DNA of 22,660 nt from Clostridia bacterium (GCA_017652965.1 JAGBZZ010000016.1:1-22660); one strand, 5' to 3'. Shown: positions 1 through 8,502, counted from the stretch's first letter. The notes: a model not told the origin generated them from the letters alone. Numbers and translations are program-made.

Positions 1-1769
1 ATGATCTCCTGGCCGCGCGCATCCCCGGTAGGAATACGGGTCTCCCATCCGACGATCCAGGTCTTCGGATCCATACCCGCCTTGGTGGCACGCTCGATCC
101 ACGGCCAGTAAAGGAGGCAGGAGGTCGAGGTGACCGTACCGGTATCGTACACGTACTCAAAGTACAGAAGATCCTTGATATCCCCCGTATCGTTGGGGTA
201 GCGGGCAAGGGTATACTCCTCTTCCCCGACGTACAGTCTCGGCGGGCCGGAGGCCTTGGTGATATCGGCAAAATCCTCGGAGGTCAGGCCGTGCTCGGCA
301 AGGACGGTATACATGACCTCATCGCGCGTGGCCTCGGGCAGGCGCTCATAGATGCCGACGTTATCGGCGGGGTCTACGTAGTGCCAAAGATCAAGGTCGG
401 TCGAGATGTTGGTGTTGGCCGTCAGGGTCACGTCGGCATCCTCATAGGCCTTGATAAAGAGGGGGGACATCGCCGTACCCGAATGCTTGCTGTTGAACAA
501 AACAGGGGTATCGATCCGATAGCTGCCCTCCATCATCCAGATGACACCGCCGCCGCGGAACTCCATGGCGGTTGCGGCTCTCCTCAGGGTCGCAAAGGGG
601 GCATCCTTCGTACCGGGGTTATCGTCATCACCCGTAGGCGAGACGTAAACCTGCACACGCTCGGAAAGCGGATACAGGGCAAGATCCACGCGGGAAAGCA
701 CCGTGACCTCATCGGGCATGGCATCCTTGGCCAGGTGGAAACGGGCAAGCACGGCGTCGGTCGTCATGTTCACATCGTACTGACCTGCGGCAGAGAGGAT
801 CCCCTCCGGCAGATTCAGCGAGAACAGGAGGATCTCGTCGTTTTCGACGGCAGTGCGGGTGGGCACCACGTCGGTCACCGTACCCATAAGGTACTCCGTG
901 GCAAAGGCCATGACCGCACGGATGGCCGCATATTCGCCGGTGCCGTACAGTGCCACCTTCGTGCCGACACCGTCCACCACGTAGAAATTCCCATCCAAGG
1001 GGGCGGACGTGGCCGCACGGCCGGTATCGCCGATCAGGATCTCATGAGCGGTCTCGGTCTCCTCTACAGTACGGATCGGCAGATAGTAGCCGGTCAGATT
1101 GCAGATACGGTCACGCAGGTAATAGGCGATGGGGGCGTTGTCCTTGTCACGCACGATCGTATACTCGGAAACCGGCGTACCGAAAATGGTCAGGTCGGCT
1201 ACGGGATACTGCATGGCATAGTGATACCCGCCATCGGCATAGAACAGCCCATCTGCGCTGAGAAGGCTCTCGGCGGCGAATTCCATCGCCGAGATCAAGG
1301 CCTCATCCCCCGCGGCCTGCAGGGCAAGACGCCCGTTTTCAAAGGCTACGTAGAAATCGTAATACCGCAGAGAGGAGGAGGCGCGGCTCTCGGCACGGTT
1401 GGTAAGGCCGAGAAGGATCTCCTTGGTATCGGTGGGGACGGCAGTGCCGACCGCCACACGGTCCGAGGCAAGAGGCAGGGTGACGCCGGTCTTCTCCGCG
1501 ATGGCATCGCGCAGGGCGGCGGCGGCCGCAAGCACCTCGTCGGTGGCTGCATCGGGATACACGATGGTGTACTCCGAAAGCCCCTCGATCACCTTAAGCG
1601 AAAGAGAGGGATCGCCTTCGGGCGGGATGGGTCCCGGTGCATCGGGGGCGGTGGTAACGGGCGCCGTGGTGCCTGCGGTCGTGCCGTCTCCGTTACCGCC
1701 ACAGGCGGTAAAGAGGGGAAGAACCATCAGGATCACCAGAAGCAGCGCAACAAAACTTCTTGCTTTCAT
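1..1769 (-). CDS. Lipoprotein with right-handed beta-helix domain, GH141-like (C-terminal part cut by window edge)
   Basis: Open from the ATG at 1767-1769 to the left edge without a stop (589 codons), so the C-terminus lies outside. A ribosome binding site (GAAAGGAAAA) precedes the ATG. The N-terminus is a lipoprotein signal with lipobox LFTAC; Cys23 would be lipidated. A Thr/Pro/Gly-rich linker follows to about residue 55. Two related units (about 60-190 and 200-330) begin SEYTIV and carry EILLG/EILIG motifs, as in the alpha/beta N-terminal domain of alpha-glucuronidases and related glycosidases. From about residue 372 the YVSPTGDDNPGT...PFATL motif marks the start of a right-handed parallel beta-helix; IYERLPEATRDEV and PPRLYV...TLARYPND resemble GH141-type proteins. 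Expected to act on a polysaccharide at the outer face of the membrane. It is the sixth gene of the nagA operon, 65 bases after the oxidoreductase. The exact glycosidase activity is inferred. Confidence 0.85.
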   Translation of the reverse strand, partial: MKARSFVALLLVILMVLPLFTACGGNGDGTTAGTTAPVTTAPDAPGPIPPEGDPSLSLKVIEGLSEYTIVYPDAATDEVLAAAAALRDAIAEKTGVTLPLASDRVAVGTAVPTDTKEILLGLTNRAESRASSSLRYYDFYVAFENGRLALQAAGDEALISAMEFAAESLLSADGLFYADGGYHYAMQYPVADLTIFGTPVSEYTIVRDKDNAPIAYYLRDRICNLTGYYLPIRTVEETETAHEILIGDTGRAATSAPLDGNFYVVDGVGTKVALYGTGEYAAIRAVMAFATEYLMGTVTDVVPTRTAVENDEILLFSLNLPEGILSAAGQYDVNMTTDAVLARFHLAKDAMPDEVTVLSRVDLALYPLSERVQVYVSPTGDDDNPGTKDAPFATLRRAATAMEFRGGGVIWMMEGSYRIDTPVLFNSKHSGTAMSPLFIKAYEDADVTLTANTNISTDLDLWHYVDPADNVGIYERLPEATRDEVMYTVLAEHGLTSEDFADITKASGPPRLYVGEEEYTLARYPNDTGDIKDLLYFEYVYDTGTVTSTSCLLYWPWIERATKAGMDPKTWIVGWETRIPTGDARGQEI

Positions 1770-1834
1770 GGGCGTTTTCCTTTCGTTTTTGAAAAGTGAA
1801 TGCCGGTGTTTATTTTTTTAAATTTTATCGTTCA

Positions 1835-3124
1835 TCAGGGAAGCTCATCGATCTTGACGGGACGGCCGAGCTTCGAGGACATCACGGCCATATCGCCGAT
1901 CGCCAGCGAGTAGAAGCCCTCGATCGAGGGGGCAACGTGGGCAAGGTCATCGTTCGGGTTGGGGGCGCGGAAGATATCGTCACGCATCACGTCGTCGGCA
2001 CCGCCGTGCGCACCGACGCCAAACCCGGTGAGAATGATCTGCTCCTCCCCGCCGGCGGGCAGAACACGGATCACGATATTGCCTGCCTTATCACCCGACA
2101 CGTTTGCGCCGGTGGTGGCAACCTCCTCGGCAAAGGTGGTGCCGCGCTTGGAATAAGCACGCGGGCCGGAGCCAAAGTACTCAAACTCCAGCGTCCCCTT
2201 CGTACCAATGATGCGGATACGCGGCCCCTCCTCTGGGGCATAGGCCACCAGCGAGTAGTTCATGGTCACGCCGTCCTCGTACTTCACGAGAAGCGCCATG
2301 CGGTCGAAGATATCGATATCCTCGGCAAACACACAGCCGTCACGGTTGTAGCCCGACTCCTCGCGCAGGTCATAGTAGATGCTCTTATCAAAGGCGCTCT
2401 TGGTGATATCGTAGTAGAAGGGGCACTCGGCGGTGTGGGCACAGTCATGGCAGGCTTTTCCGCGATAGGGCCCGTTCTTCCCATAGAACTCCAGCGTGCA
2501 ATCGGCATAGACCGAGACAGGCTTTTTGCCGCCCATGATCCAGTTGATGGCATCAAAATGGTGGGTGGATTTATGAATGAGAAGGCTTGTGGTGTTATCA
2601 AGGTATCTGTGCCAACGGCGGAAGTAGTCTGCCCCGTGGCGGCGGTCAAGCAGCCACTGGAAGTCCACGTGCTTCACCTCACCGATCGCACCGCTCATCA
2701 CCACGCGCTTGACGTCCTCGATGGGCTTCATGTAGCGCATATTGAAGGTCACACGCACCTTGTGGCCGGTACGCTTTTCGGCCTCCATGATGGCCAGCGC
2801 CTTTTCGCGGGTGTTGGTCATGGGCTTTTCGGAAACTACGTCGTAGCCCGCCTCAAGAGAGCGGATGATATACTCGTGATGGTCGCAGTCCTTGGTGGTC
2901 ACGATCACGAAATCCGGCTTCACGGTATCCAGCATGACGTCGAAATCGTCGTATACCGGAATATTGCCGTACATCTCGCTGATCACCTTGGCACGGGAGG
3001 GCACGGCATCGTAAATACCGCACATCTCGCAAACGTCCGAAAGATGCCCCTTGGCGATCGGCGCCACGTAGCTGTGCGTGCCGCGGCCGCCAACGCCAAC
3101 AATTACACACTTTTTCTTATCCAT
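1835..3124 (-). CDS. Gfo/Idh/MocA family NAD(P)-dependent oxidoreductase, copy 1
   Basis: 429 residues, usual length for the family. The N-terminal Rossmann fold shows GVGGRG (residues 10-15) and the EKP signature (99-101), whose Lys normally takes part in hydride-transfer catalysis. HKSTHHFDAINW (184-195) fits the substrate-site His/Asp segment. A cysteine set is inserted in the C-terminal domain: C225-x2-C228-x5-C234 and C264, probably a metal (Zn) site; similar Cys clusters occur in some Gfo/Idh/MocA subfamilies. Known members oxidise, reduce or epimerise sugars, inositols and sugar phosphates in the cytoplasm. The start is supported by AAAGGAG seven bases before the ATG. The upstream neighbour is a close paralogue ending 52 bases before this ATG, so the pair arose by tandem duplication. 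Family is certain; substrate is unknown, and the context points to an amino sugar or an acylated glycan. Confidence 0.93.
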   Translation of the reverse strand: MDKKKCVIVGVGGRGTHSYVAPIAKGHLSDVCEMCGIYDAVPSRAKVISEMYGNIPVYDDFDVMLDTVKPDFVIVTTKDCDHHEYIIRSLEAGYDVVSEKPMTNTREKALAIMEAEKRTGHKVRVTFNMRYMKPIEDVKRVVMSGAIGEVKHVDFQWLLDRRHGADYFRRWHRYLDNTTSLLIHKSTHHFDAINWIMGGKKPVSVYADCTLEFYGKNGPYRGKACHDCAHTAECPFYYDITKSAFDKSIYYDLREESGYNRDGCVFAEDIDIFDRMALLVKYEDGVTMNYSLVAYAPEEGPRIRIIGTKGTLEFEYFGSGPRAYSKRGTTFAEEVATTGANVSGDKAGNIVIRVLPAGGEEQIILTGFGVGAHGGADDVMRDDIFRAPNPNDDLAHVAPSIEGFYSLAIGDMAVMSSKLGRPVKIDELP

Positions 3125-3176
3125 GGTTATGCTCCTTTATGCTCTGTTGAAAAAATTCAAAACGGTATCGGATGGT

Positions 3177-4478
3177 TCAGTCCAAAAGCTCGTCGATCCC
3201 GACGGGGCGCCCGGCCTTCACGGAGGCAACCGCCATATCGCCGATCGCCAGTGAATAGTAGCCGTCGATCGAGGGCGCTACGTGCCCGAGGTCATCGTTC
3301 GGGTTCGGGGCGCGGAAGATATCGTCCCGCATCGCAACGTCGGCACCGCCATGCTCGCCTGCCTTGGTAAAGCCGGTCAGAACGACCTGCTCCTCACCGC
3401 CGGCGGGCAGAATGCGGATGGCAATGGTCCCCGTCGCATCCCCGCCCACCTTGGCACCCGAGGCCGCAACCTCATCGGCAAAGGTGGTACCGCGCTTGGT
3501 ATGGGCGCGGGGGCCGGAGGCGTAATACTCCATCTCCACCGTCCCCTTGGTTCCGACAAAGCGGAAGCGAGGCCCCTCCTCGTCTGCGTAGGTGACGAGC
3601 GAATAGTTCATGGTCACGCCGCCCTCATAGCGGACGAGAAGCGACATGCGGTCAAAGATATCGATATCCTCGGCGAAGACACAGCCGTCACGGTTGTAGT
3701 GCGATTCGGGATAGACATCGTGATAATACAGCTTGTAGTTGATGTTTTCCTTGGAAAGGATATCCCAGAAGAAGGGACACTCGGCAGTATGCGCACAGTC
3801 GTGGCAGGAGGCGCCGCGATAGGGGCCGCATTTGCCGTAGAAATCCAGCGTACAGTCGGCATAGACAGACACCGGCCGCTTGCCAAGCACCCAGTTGATC
3901 ACGTCAAAGTGATGGGTGGATTTGTGGACGAGAAGGCTTGTGGTGTTTTTCATGTACCGATGCCAACGGCGGTAGTAGTCCGCCCCGTGGTCACGGTCAA
4001 GCAGCCACTGAAAGTCGACGTGCTTCACCTCGCCGATCACCCCGCTGCGGATCACGCGCTTCAGATCCTCAAAGGGCTTCATGTAGCGCATATTGAAGAT
4101 GACGCGCACCTTGTGGCCGCTCCTCTTCTCTGCCTCCATAATAGCCAGCGCCTTTTTGCGGGTGTTGGTCAGGGGCTTTTCGGAGATCACGTCATAGCCC
4201 TTGTCCAGGGCGCGGATGATATACTCATGATGGTTAGAGTCGATCGTGGTGACCAGGACGAAATCCGGCCGCACGGTATCCAGCATAGTATCAAAATCGT
4301 CAAAGATGGGAAAATCGGCAGCCAAGCGCGTGCGCATATTGCGGGCACGCGAGGGCACGATGTCATACACGCCGCAAAGCTCACAGATATCCGAGAGGTG
4401 CCCCCTCACGATATGCTGCATATAGCTCCAAAGCCCACGGACACCGGTGCCGACCACGACAACCTTCTTCTTTCCCAT
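3177..4478 (-). CDS. Gfo/Idh/MocA family NAD(P)-dependent oxidoreductase, copy 2
   Basis: 433 residues, paralogue of the next gene with long identical blocks (for example KHVDFQWLLDR and KSTHHFD). It keeps GTGVRG (10-15), SEKP (99-102), the HKSTHHFD block and the four cysteines C225, C228, C234 and C266. The main differences are in the loop after the Cys cluster (about residues 240-262), four residues longer by the DGC position, and in the first helix after the glycine motif. This suggests two related substrates, or two steps on one sugar (oxidation at one carbon followed by reduction, as in Gfo/Idh-based epimerisation or glycoside opening). AAGGAG overlaps the stop of the upstream hydrolase gene, 11 bases away, so translation is probably coupled. 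The substrate cannot be read from the sequence. Confidence 0.93.
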   Translation of the reverse strand: MGKKKVVVVGTGVRGLWSYMQHIVRGHLSDICELCGVYDIVPSRARNMRTRLAADFPIFDDFDTMLDTVRPDFVLVTTIDSNHHEYIIRALDKGYDVISEKPLTNTRKKALAIMEAEKRSGHKVRVIFNMRYMKPFEDLKRVIRSGVIGEVKHVDFQWLLDRDHGADYYRRWHRYMKNTTSLLVHKSTHHFDVINWVLGKRPVSVYADCTLDFYGKCGPYRGASCHDCAHTAECPFFWDILSKENINYKLYYHDVYPESHYNRDGCVFAEDIDIFDRMSLLVRYEGGVTMNYSLVTYADEEGPRFRFVGTKGTVEMEYYASGPRAHTKRGTTFADEVAASGAKVGGDATGTIAIRILPAGGEEQVVLTGFTKAGEHGGADVAMRDDIFRAPNPNDDLGHVAPSIDGYYSLAIGDMAVASVKAGRPVGIDELLD

Positions 4479-4489
4479 GGTTCTTCTCC

Positions 4490-6355
4490 TTATTTCATGT
4501 ACTTGGCAAGCCCGCGGATCCGCGTGGTGTATACGACACTGTGATCGTAGTACGGATCGGCAAAGAAGGAGGAAACCGTCAGCTCCTCCACCGTGCGCAG
4601 GTGGCTGCCCGGCAGCTTGACAGCGGCAAGCCGCGCCCAGATGCAGGCCTCACGCGCCGCTAAGATCTCGGGGGCAGTATCCCCAAGCTCGGCCGCGATC
4701 ACCTCGCAGGTTGCCACGATCTCACGGGCAAGCATCGCACAAAGCGAGTCGCCTAGGAAGGTGAGATCCGATTCAGCCTTGAAGTCCATCGTCAGCGACG
4801 TGGCCGCAGGCTGATATTTTTTCGGTCTTGCCGCGCCGCGCCCGGTCAGATTGACCACAAGCACGGTACGCCCGGCCGCAAGAAGTGCCGTAATTTCCTT
4901 TTCGTAGCGCTCCGCCTCGCTAAGGCCGTGCGGCAGCACCACCACCGTAACCGGCTGCTTTTCACCCGGCTGCTCGGTAAGGAGGAGGCCAAAGATCGGC
5001 AGATTTTTGCCGACCAGCCACGCCACGTGGCTGACGCGCCCGTCGGCGCTTTGCGAGTAGTAGCGGAAATTCTTGACCGATGCGGGGGCAGAATAGACCG
5101 AAAGACGGCGAAGAAGCCCGTCTGCACGGATATCCGCACCGGCGCGGTAGGTGTTTTTCATCATTTCCTGCGCCTCGCGCCACATCGGCCAGGCATCCGG
5201 CAGATCCCAAACGACCTGTCCGTTTTCGGTGGCAAACAGTGCGCTCTCCTCAAGGACAGGCACATTATCGATCGCCACCTCGCGTGCCGGCAGACCGAAG
5301 ACCTCGGCAAAGAAGCTGCCGGCGGCCTTGGCTAAGGGCAGGGTGTACTTGTGCGTACTGCGATCCACCGCCAGGCGGAGCCCCTCGGGCTTGCCCATAA
5401 GGCGATAGCACTCACGCCCGTATTCGTAGATCTCCTGTGTCCCGTCCAGGGGGAAGGAGTCGGCATCTACCGCCAGGATAAGATAAGGCTTCGGGCAGAA
5501 GCAGGCGATCAGCTCGTGATGGTCAAAGCCGTCGGCCATCGTGCCCGGCCACATCTGCTCAATATCCTGCAGCTGGCCGCCAACCGAGATCGCGTCCCGC
5601 GTGGATAAGAAGGTGCCGGGGGCGGCCGCGGCGATACGGGGATCCATCACGGCCAGCACGCTTGTCATCGTACCGCCGCCGGAGGAGCCGGTGGCACCGA
5701 TGCGCATCGGGTCGACATCCGGGCGGCTGATAAGATAATCCACCGCACGCATGGCGTCCGAAAGGAAGTAGGCAGAGGGGGTACGCCCCGCCAGATACAA
5801 GAGAGTACCAAACTGATCGTGATCGGCCACAGCACCCGGGATGCGGGGCTTTTCCTCCCCGCGCTCCCAGTAATTGAGGCGCTCACCCTGCCCGGGCGGA
5901 TCCATCAGCATGACGATCATGCCGTGTGCCGCGATCGTCCTGGCGACCTGCTGATACTGCGGGTGCGCCTTGCCGTTGGCCGCATGACCGGGCTGGAAAA
6001 GGACGGCGGGGGCGGGCTTGACAAGATCACGGGGGATATACACCGAGGCGGTAACGTAGATATGGGGGCGGGAGGTGAAGATCACCTTCTCGATCCGCAT
6101 GTCCTCTTCCTCGATCACCCCGGTCACGCGCGCCTCCAGCGCGGTGGCGGAATTGTAGGGCATCGGCCCAAGCGAGGCGGTAAACGCATCCCGCATAGCG
6201 GCAATGCGCCGCTCCAGCTCGCGCTTATTGCCAACCCGCCGTGCGGCGGCATTGGCCTCCACGGCGACCGCCGTGCGGCGGTCGATGTGGCGATGCTGCT
6301 GATCGGTGACCGAAACGATCCCCGGCAGATGTGCGGCATAAGAATCAAGCTTCAT
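4490..6355 (-). CDS. Large alpha/beta hydrolase, acetyl xylan esterase-like
   Basis: 621 residues without a signal peptide, so probably cytoplasmic. The first domain is a classical alpha/beta hydrolase: QPGHAANGK (121-129, oxyanion region), DPPGQGER (152-159), nucleophile elbow GSSGG with Ser225, candidate acid in AVDADSF (D297 or D299), and catalytic His335 in STHKY. This arrangement resembles the acetyl xylan esterase (AXE1) and dienelactone-hydrolase-like families. After about residue 380 a second domain carries a hydrolase-like core (VTVVVLPHGLSEAERY and VLVVNLTGRG) without an evident second nucleophile elbow, so it may be structural. A GGGAGGAA ribosome binding site precedes the ATG. It sits between the nagB-like gene and the oxidoreductase pair, which suggests removal of acyl groups from an imported sugar or oligosaccharide before amino-sugar catabolism. 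A peptidase-like activity cannot be excluded. Confidence 0.85.
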   Translation of the reverse strand: MKLDSYAAHLPGIVSVTDQQHRHIDRRTAVAVEANAAARRVGNKRELERRIAAMRDAFTASLGPMPYNSATALEARVTGVIEEEDMRIEKVIFTSRPHIYVTASVYIPRDLVKPAPAVLFQPGHAANGKAHPQYQQVARTIAAHGMIVMLMDPPGQGERLNYWERGEEKPRIPGAVADHDQFGTLLYLAGRTPSAYFLSDAMRAVDYLISRPDVDPMRIGATGSSGGGTMTSVLAVMDPRIAAAAPGTFLSTRDAISVGGQLQDIEQMWPGTMADGFDHHELIACFCPKPYLILAVDADSFPLDGTQEIYEYGRECYRLMGKPEGLRLAVDRSTHKYTLPLAKAAGSFFAEVFGLPAREVAIDNVPVLEESALFATENGQVVWDLPDAWPMWREAQEMMKNTYRAGADIRADGLLRRLSVYSAPASVKNFRYYSQSADGRVSHVAWLVGKNLPIFGLLLTEQPGEKQPVTVVVLPHGLSEAERYEKEITALLAAGRTVLVVNLTGRGAARPKKYQPAATSLTMDFKAESDLTFLGDSLCAMLAREIVATCEVIAAELGDTAPEILAAREACIWARLAAVKLPGSHLRTVEELTVSSFFADPYYDHSVVYTTRIRGLAKYMK

Positions 6356-6376
6356 GATAGTTCCTCCCGTCAGGGA

Positions 6377-7117
6377 TCAATAAGCGATATCGATGATCTT
6401 GGCCGAGGAATCGGCGTCGGCATACAGGATGAAGTTCTCGTGCTCCTTCAGAAGGGTCGAGGGAACCATCGGGGTGGTGCCCTTGGTCTTCACGGTCTTC
6501 TCTACGGCATCGGCCTTCACGGCGTAGGGCACGCAGGAAACGATGACCTTGCACTGCATGATCTGGTAGGGGGTCATGGAAACGGCCTGCTTCGGCACGT
6601 CGTCGATGGTGGCGAACCAGCCCTCACCCATCTGCTGGCGCTTGCAGCGCTCGTCAAGGTTGACGATGATGTAGGCCTCGCGGGTCGAGAAGTCTGCCGG
6701 CGGGTCGTTGAAGGCGATATGGGTGTTCTCACCGATGCCGATAAGGCCGATGTCGATCTCATCCTCACGCAGCTTGGCGGTCAGGGCGGCGATCCCCTCG
6801 GGCGTGCCGTCCACAAAGTTCACCGAGCGCAGGGGGGTGGGAAGCAGGTCAACAAAGCGCTCCTGCAGATACTTGCGGAAGCTGGCGGGGTGGGTGATGG
6901 GCAGAGCGACGTACTCGTCGAGGTGGAACATATCCACCTTCGTCCAATCCACGTCCTCGGTCACAAGCGACTTGATGGTATCAAACTGCGAGGCACCGGT
7001 CGAAAGCACGATACGGGCATAGCCCTTCTTTGCGATGGCGGCACGCAGGATCTCTGCGGTATAGGCGGCGGCACTCTTGCCAAGGTCCTCTTTGGTTCTG
7101 CAAATACGAATTTCCAT
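6377..7117 (-). CDS. nagB: Glucosamine-6-phosphate deaminase-like protein (NagB family, altered active site)
   Basis: 246 residues, near the usual length for NagB. In the classical enzyme it converts glucosamine 6-phosphate to fructose 6-phosphate and ammonia. Family signatures: STGAS phosphate loop (39-43), HLDEYV (65-70) with the proton-transfer Asp as D67, and GIGENTHIAFND (127-138). Aligned to E. coli NagB, the GNDGHIAFNE segment has Asn131 in place of Asp141 and Asp138 in place of Glu148, while His133 is kept. The family is therefore clear, but this is a divergent branch and the exact substrate is less certain. AAAGGAAA precedes the ATG. It lies 70 bases after nagA and 21 bases before the hydrolase gene, matching the NagA product being the NagB substrate. 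Confidence 0.88.
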   Translation of the reverse strand: MEIRICRTKEDLGKSAAAYTAEILRAAIAKKGYARIVLSTGASQFDTIKSLVTEDVDWTKVDMFHLDEYVALPITHPASFRKYLQERFVDLLPTPLRSVNFVDGTPEGIAALTAKLREDEIDIGLIGIGENTHIAFNDPPADFSTREAYIIVNLDERCKRQQMGEGWFATIDDVPKQAVSMTPYQIMQCKVIVSCVPYAVKADAVEKTVKTKGTTPMVPSTLLKEHENFILYADADSSAKIIDIAY

Positions 7118-7187
7118 GATGATTTCCTTTCTGATAAAAGCGTTTGGTTTTATTTGTTGTTTTTAAAGGACTGGGGGGATCGGGGGA

Positions 7188-8339
7188 TCAGAATTTCACG
7201 ACGCGGCCGCCAACCATGACGGTATCCACGACGATATCCTCACCGAAGAAAACAAGGTCGGCATCATAGCCCGCAAGAAGCGAGCCCTTGCCGCGAAGAC
7301 CCAGGAACTCGGCCGGGTTCTTGGTGATCATACGCACGGCCGTCGGCAGGTCGCGCCCGCCAACCGTCACAAGGGTCTTGACGATACGGTCGGTCGTGCA
7401 GATGCTGCCCGCAAAGCAGGTGCGGTCAGCCATCTTGCAAACGCCGTCCTCGATCACGTGGTAGGACTTGGCGGGGGGCGCCCCCTCGGGCAGGAGTGCC
7501 TCGGCGATCGCATCGGTGATGGCCATGATGCGCTTGTTGTCCTTCAGCTTCAGCACCATTTCGAGAAGCGGAGAGGGGACGTGACAGCCGTCGGCGATCA
7601 GCTCTACCCACATATCCTCAAGGATATATCCTGCCTCCAGGACGCCCGCAACGCGGAAGCCCGAGCGACGGGTGATGGAGGACATCGAGGAATAGAAGTG
7701 GGTCATGCAACGCGCGCCGTGTGCGTACGCACGCATCACGTCGTCATAGGTGCCGTCGGTGTGGCCGATGCAGGGGAAGATGCCGTTTTTCACCAGGGTA
7801 TCGCAAAACTCCTCGCATCCCTCAAGCTCGGGCGCAAAGCTCCACTTCAGGATGCCGCCCTCGGCACGGGAGATCAGCTCACGGTATTCGGCAGGGCGGG
7901 GGGGATAGATGAACTCGGGCGGCTGGGCGCCTGCCTGCTTCAAGGAGAAGTAGGGGCCCTCAAGATGCATACCCGGCATATTCGGCAGGTTGCCCTTGCC
8001 CGCCTCGGGCAGGATCGCCTTATAGCTGTCGATCGCACTGCACAGTGCCTCGTAGGAGGAGGCCATCGTGGTCGGCAGGATGGTGGTCGTGCCGTGGGAG
8101 AGATGAAGCGAGGCGGCCGTGCGGTAATCCTCCGGCGTGCCCATAAACTCCACACCGCCCGCACCGTGGACGTGAGTGTCGATAAAGCCGGGGGCTACGT
8201 ACCGCCCTGCGGCATCCAGCACCTCATCGGCAGGGAGATCCGCCTCCGAAAGGCAGACGATCTTGCCACCGTCCACGTAGATATTGGTGTTCGTGACCAT
8301 GCTGTCCAGCACAGCACGTGCATTGGTGATCTTCAGCAT
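7188..8339 (-). CDS. nagA: N-acetylglucosamine-6-phosphate deacetylase
   Basis: 383 residues, the normal NagA length. It removes acetate from N-acetylglucosamine 6-phosphate in the cytoplasm. Metal and catalytic residues of the amidohydrolase fold are visible: H56 and H58 in GFIDTHVHG, E127 in HLEGP, H193 in GHTDG, H214 in THFYSSM, H253 in ADGCHV and catalytic D276 in ITDAI. The usual THLFNAM is THFYSSM here, a mild divergence. Start: AAAAGGA 11 bases before ATG. It is the first gene of the operon, and the strong promoter ends about 60 bases upstream. The next gene is the NagB-like enzyme, so at least the first two classical steps of amino-sugar use are encoded together. Peptidoglycan recycling or host-glycan use are both possible. 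Confidence 0.94.
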   Translation of the reverse strand: MLKITNARAVLDSMVTNTNIYVDGGKIVCLSEADLPADEVLDAAGRYVAPGFIDTHVHGAGGVEFMGTPEDYRTAASLHLSHGTTTILPTTMASSYEALCSAIDSYKAILPEAGKGNLPNMPGMHLEGPYFSLKQAGAQPPEFIYPPRPAEYRELISRAEGGILKWSFAPELEGCEEFCDTLVKNGIFPCIGHTDGTYDDVMRAYAHGARCMTHFYSSMSSITRRSGFRVAGVLEAGYILEDMWVELIADGCHVPSPLLEMVLKLKDNKRIMAITDAIAEALLPEGAPPAKSYHVIEDGVCKMADRTCFAGSICTTDRIVKTLVTVGGRDLPTAVRMITKNPAEFLGLRGKGSLLAGYDADLVFFGEDIVVDTVMVGGRVVKF

Positions 8340-8379
8340 TTTTTATTTTGTCCTTTTCAATCGGTATCATGGGAGCAAT

Positions 8380-8398
8380 TATACTATTCCACTATACT
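8380..8398 (-). promoter_or_regulatory. Possible operator: two AGTATA direct repeats at the nagA transcription start
   Basis: AGTATA occurs at 8393-8398 and 8380-8385 on the minus strand, 13 bases apart, across the predicted transcription start. A repressor could sit here, but the site matches no operator I recognise and the region is AT-rich, so chance is possible. Confidence 0.25.
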
Positions 8399-8401
8399 TA
8401 T

Positions 8402-8430
8402 ATAATAACAATTATATATGCGCATGTCAA
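8402..8430 (-). promoter_or_regulatory. SigA promoter of the nagA operon (extended -10)
   Basis: On the minus strand a perfect TTGACA (8425-8430) is followed by a 17-base spacer and TATTAT (8402-8407), with TGT directly before the -10 (extended -10). The predicted transcription start is near 8395, giving a leader of about 55 bases before nagA. The surrounding 8340-8460 stretch is markedly AT-rich against GC-rich genes. Confidence 0.8.
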
Positions 8431-8502
8431 TTGCATTTCGGAGAAATCGACATTGCATTTTTTGTTTTGCTTTTAAAGCTTATCCTTGTTTTTTCTGTCC
8501 GC

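Noticed and set aside
291..1799. 502-codon open frame on the plus strand
   Set aside because: It is the complement of the lipoprotein gene, whose signal peptide, lipobox and ribosome binding site are clear on the minus strand.
1796..3370. 524-codon open frame on the plus strand
   Set aside because: It is the complement of the first oxidoreductase gene, in register, and runs into the next gene; no family features.
5819..7219. 466-codon plus-strand frame across two genes
   Set aside because: It is the complement of the hydrolase and NagB-like genes, both with full catalytic motifs.
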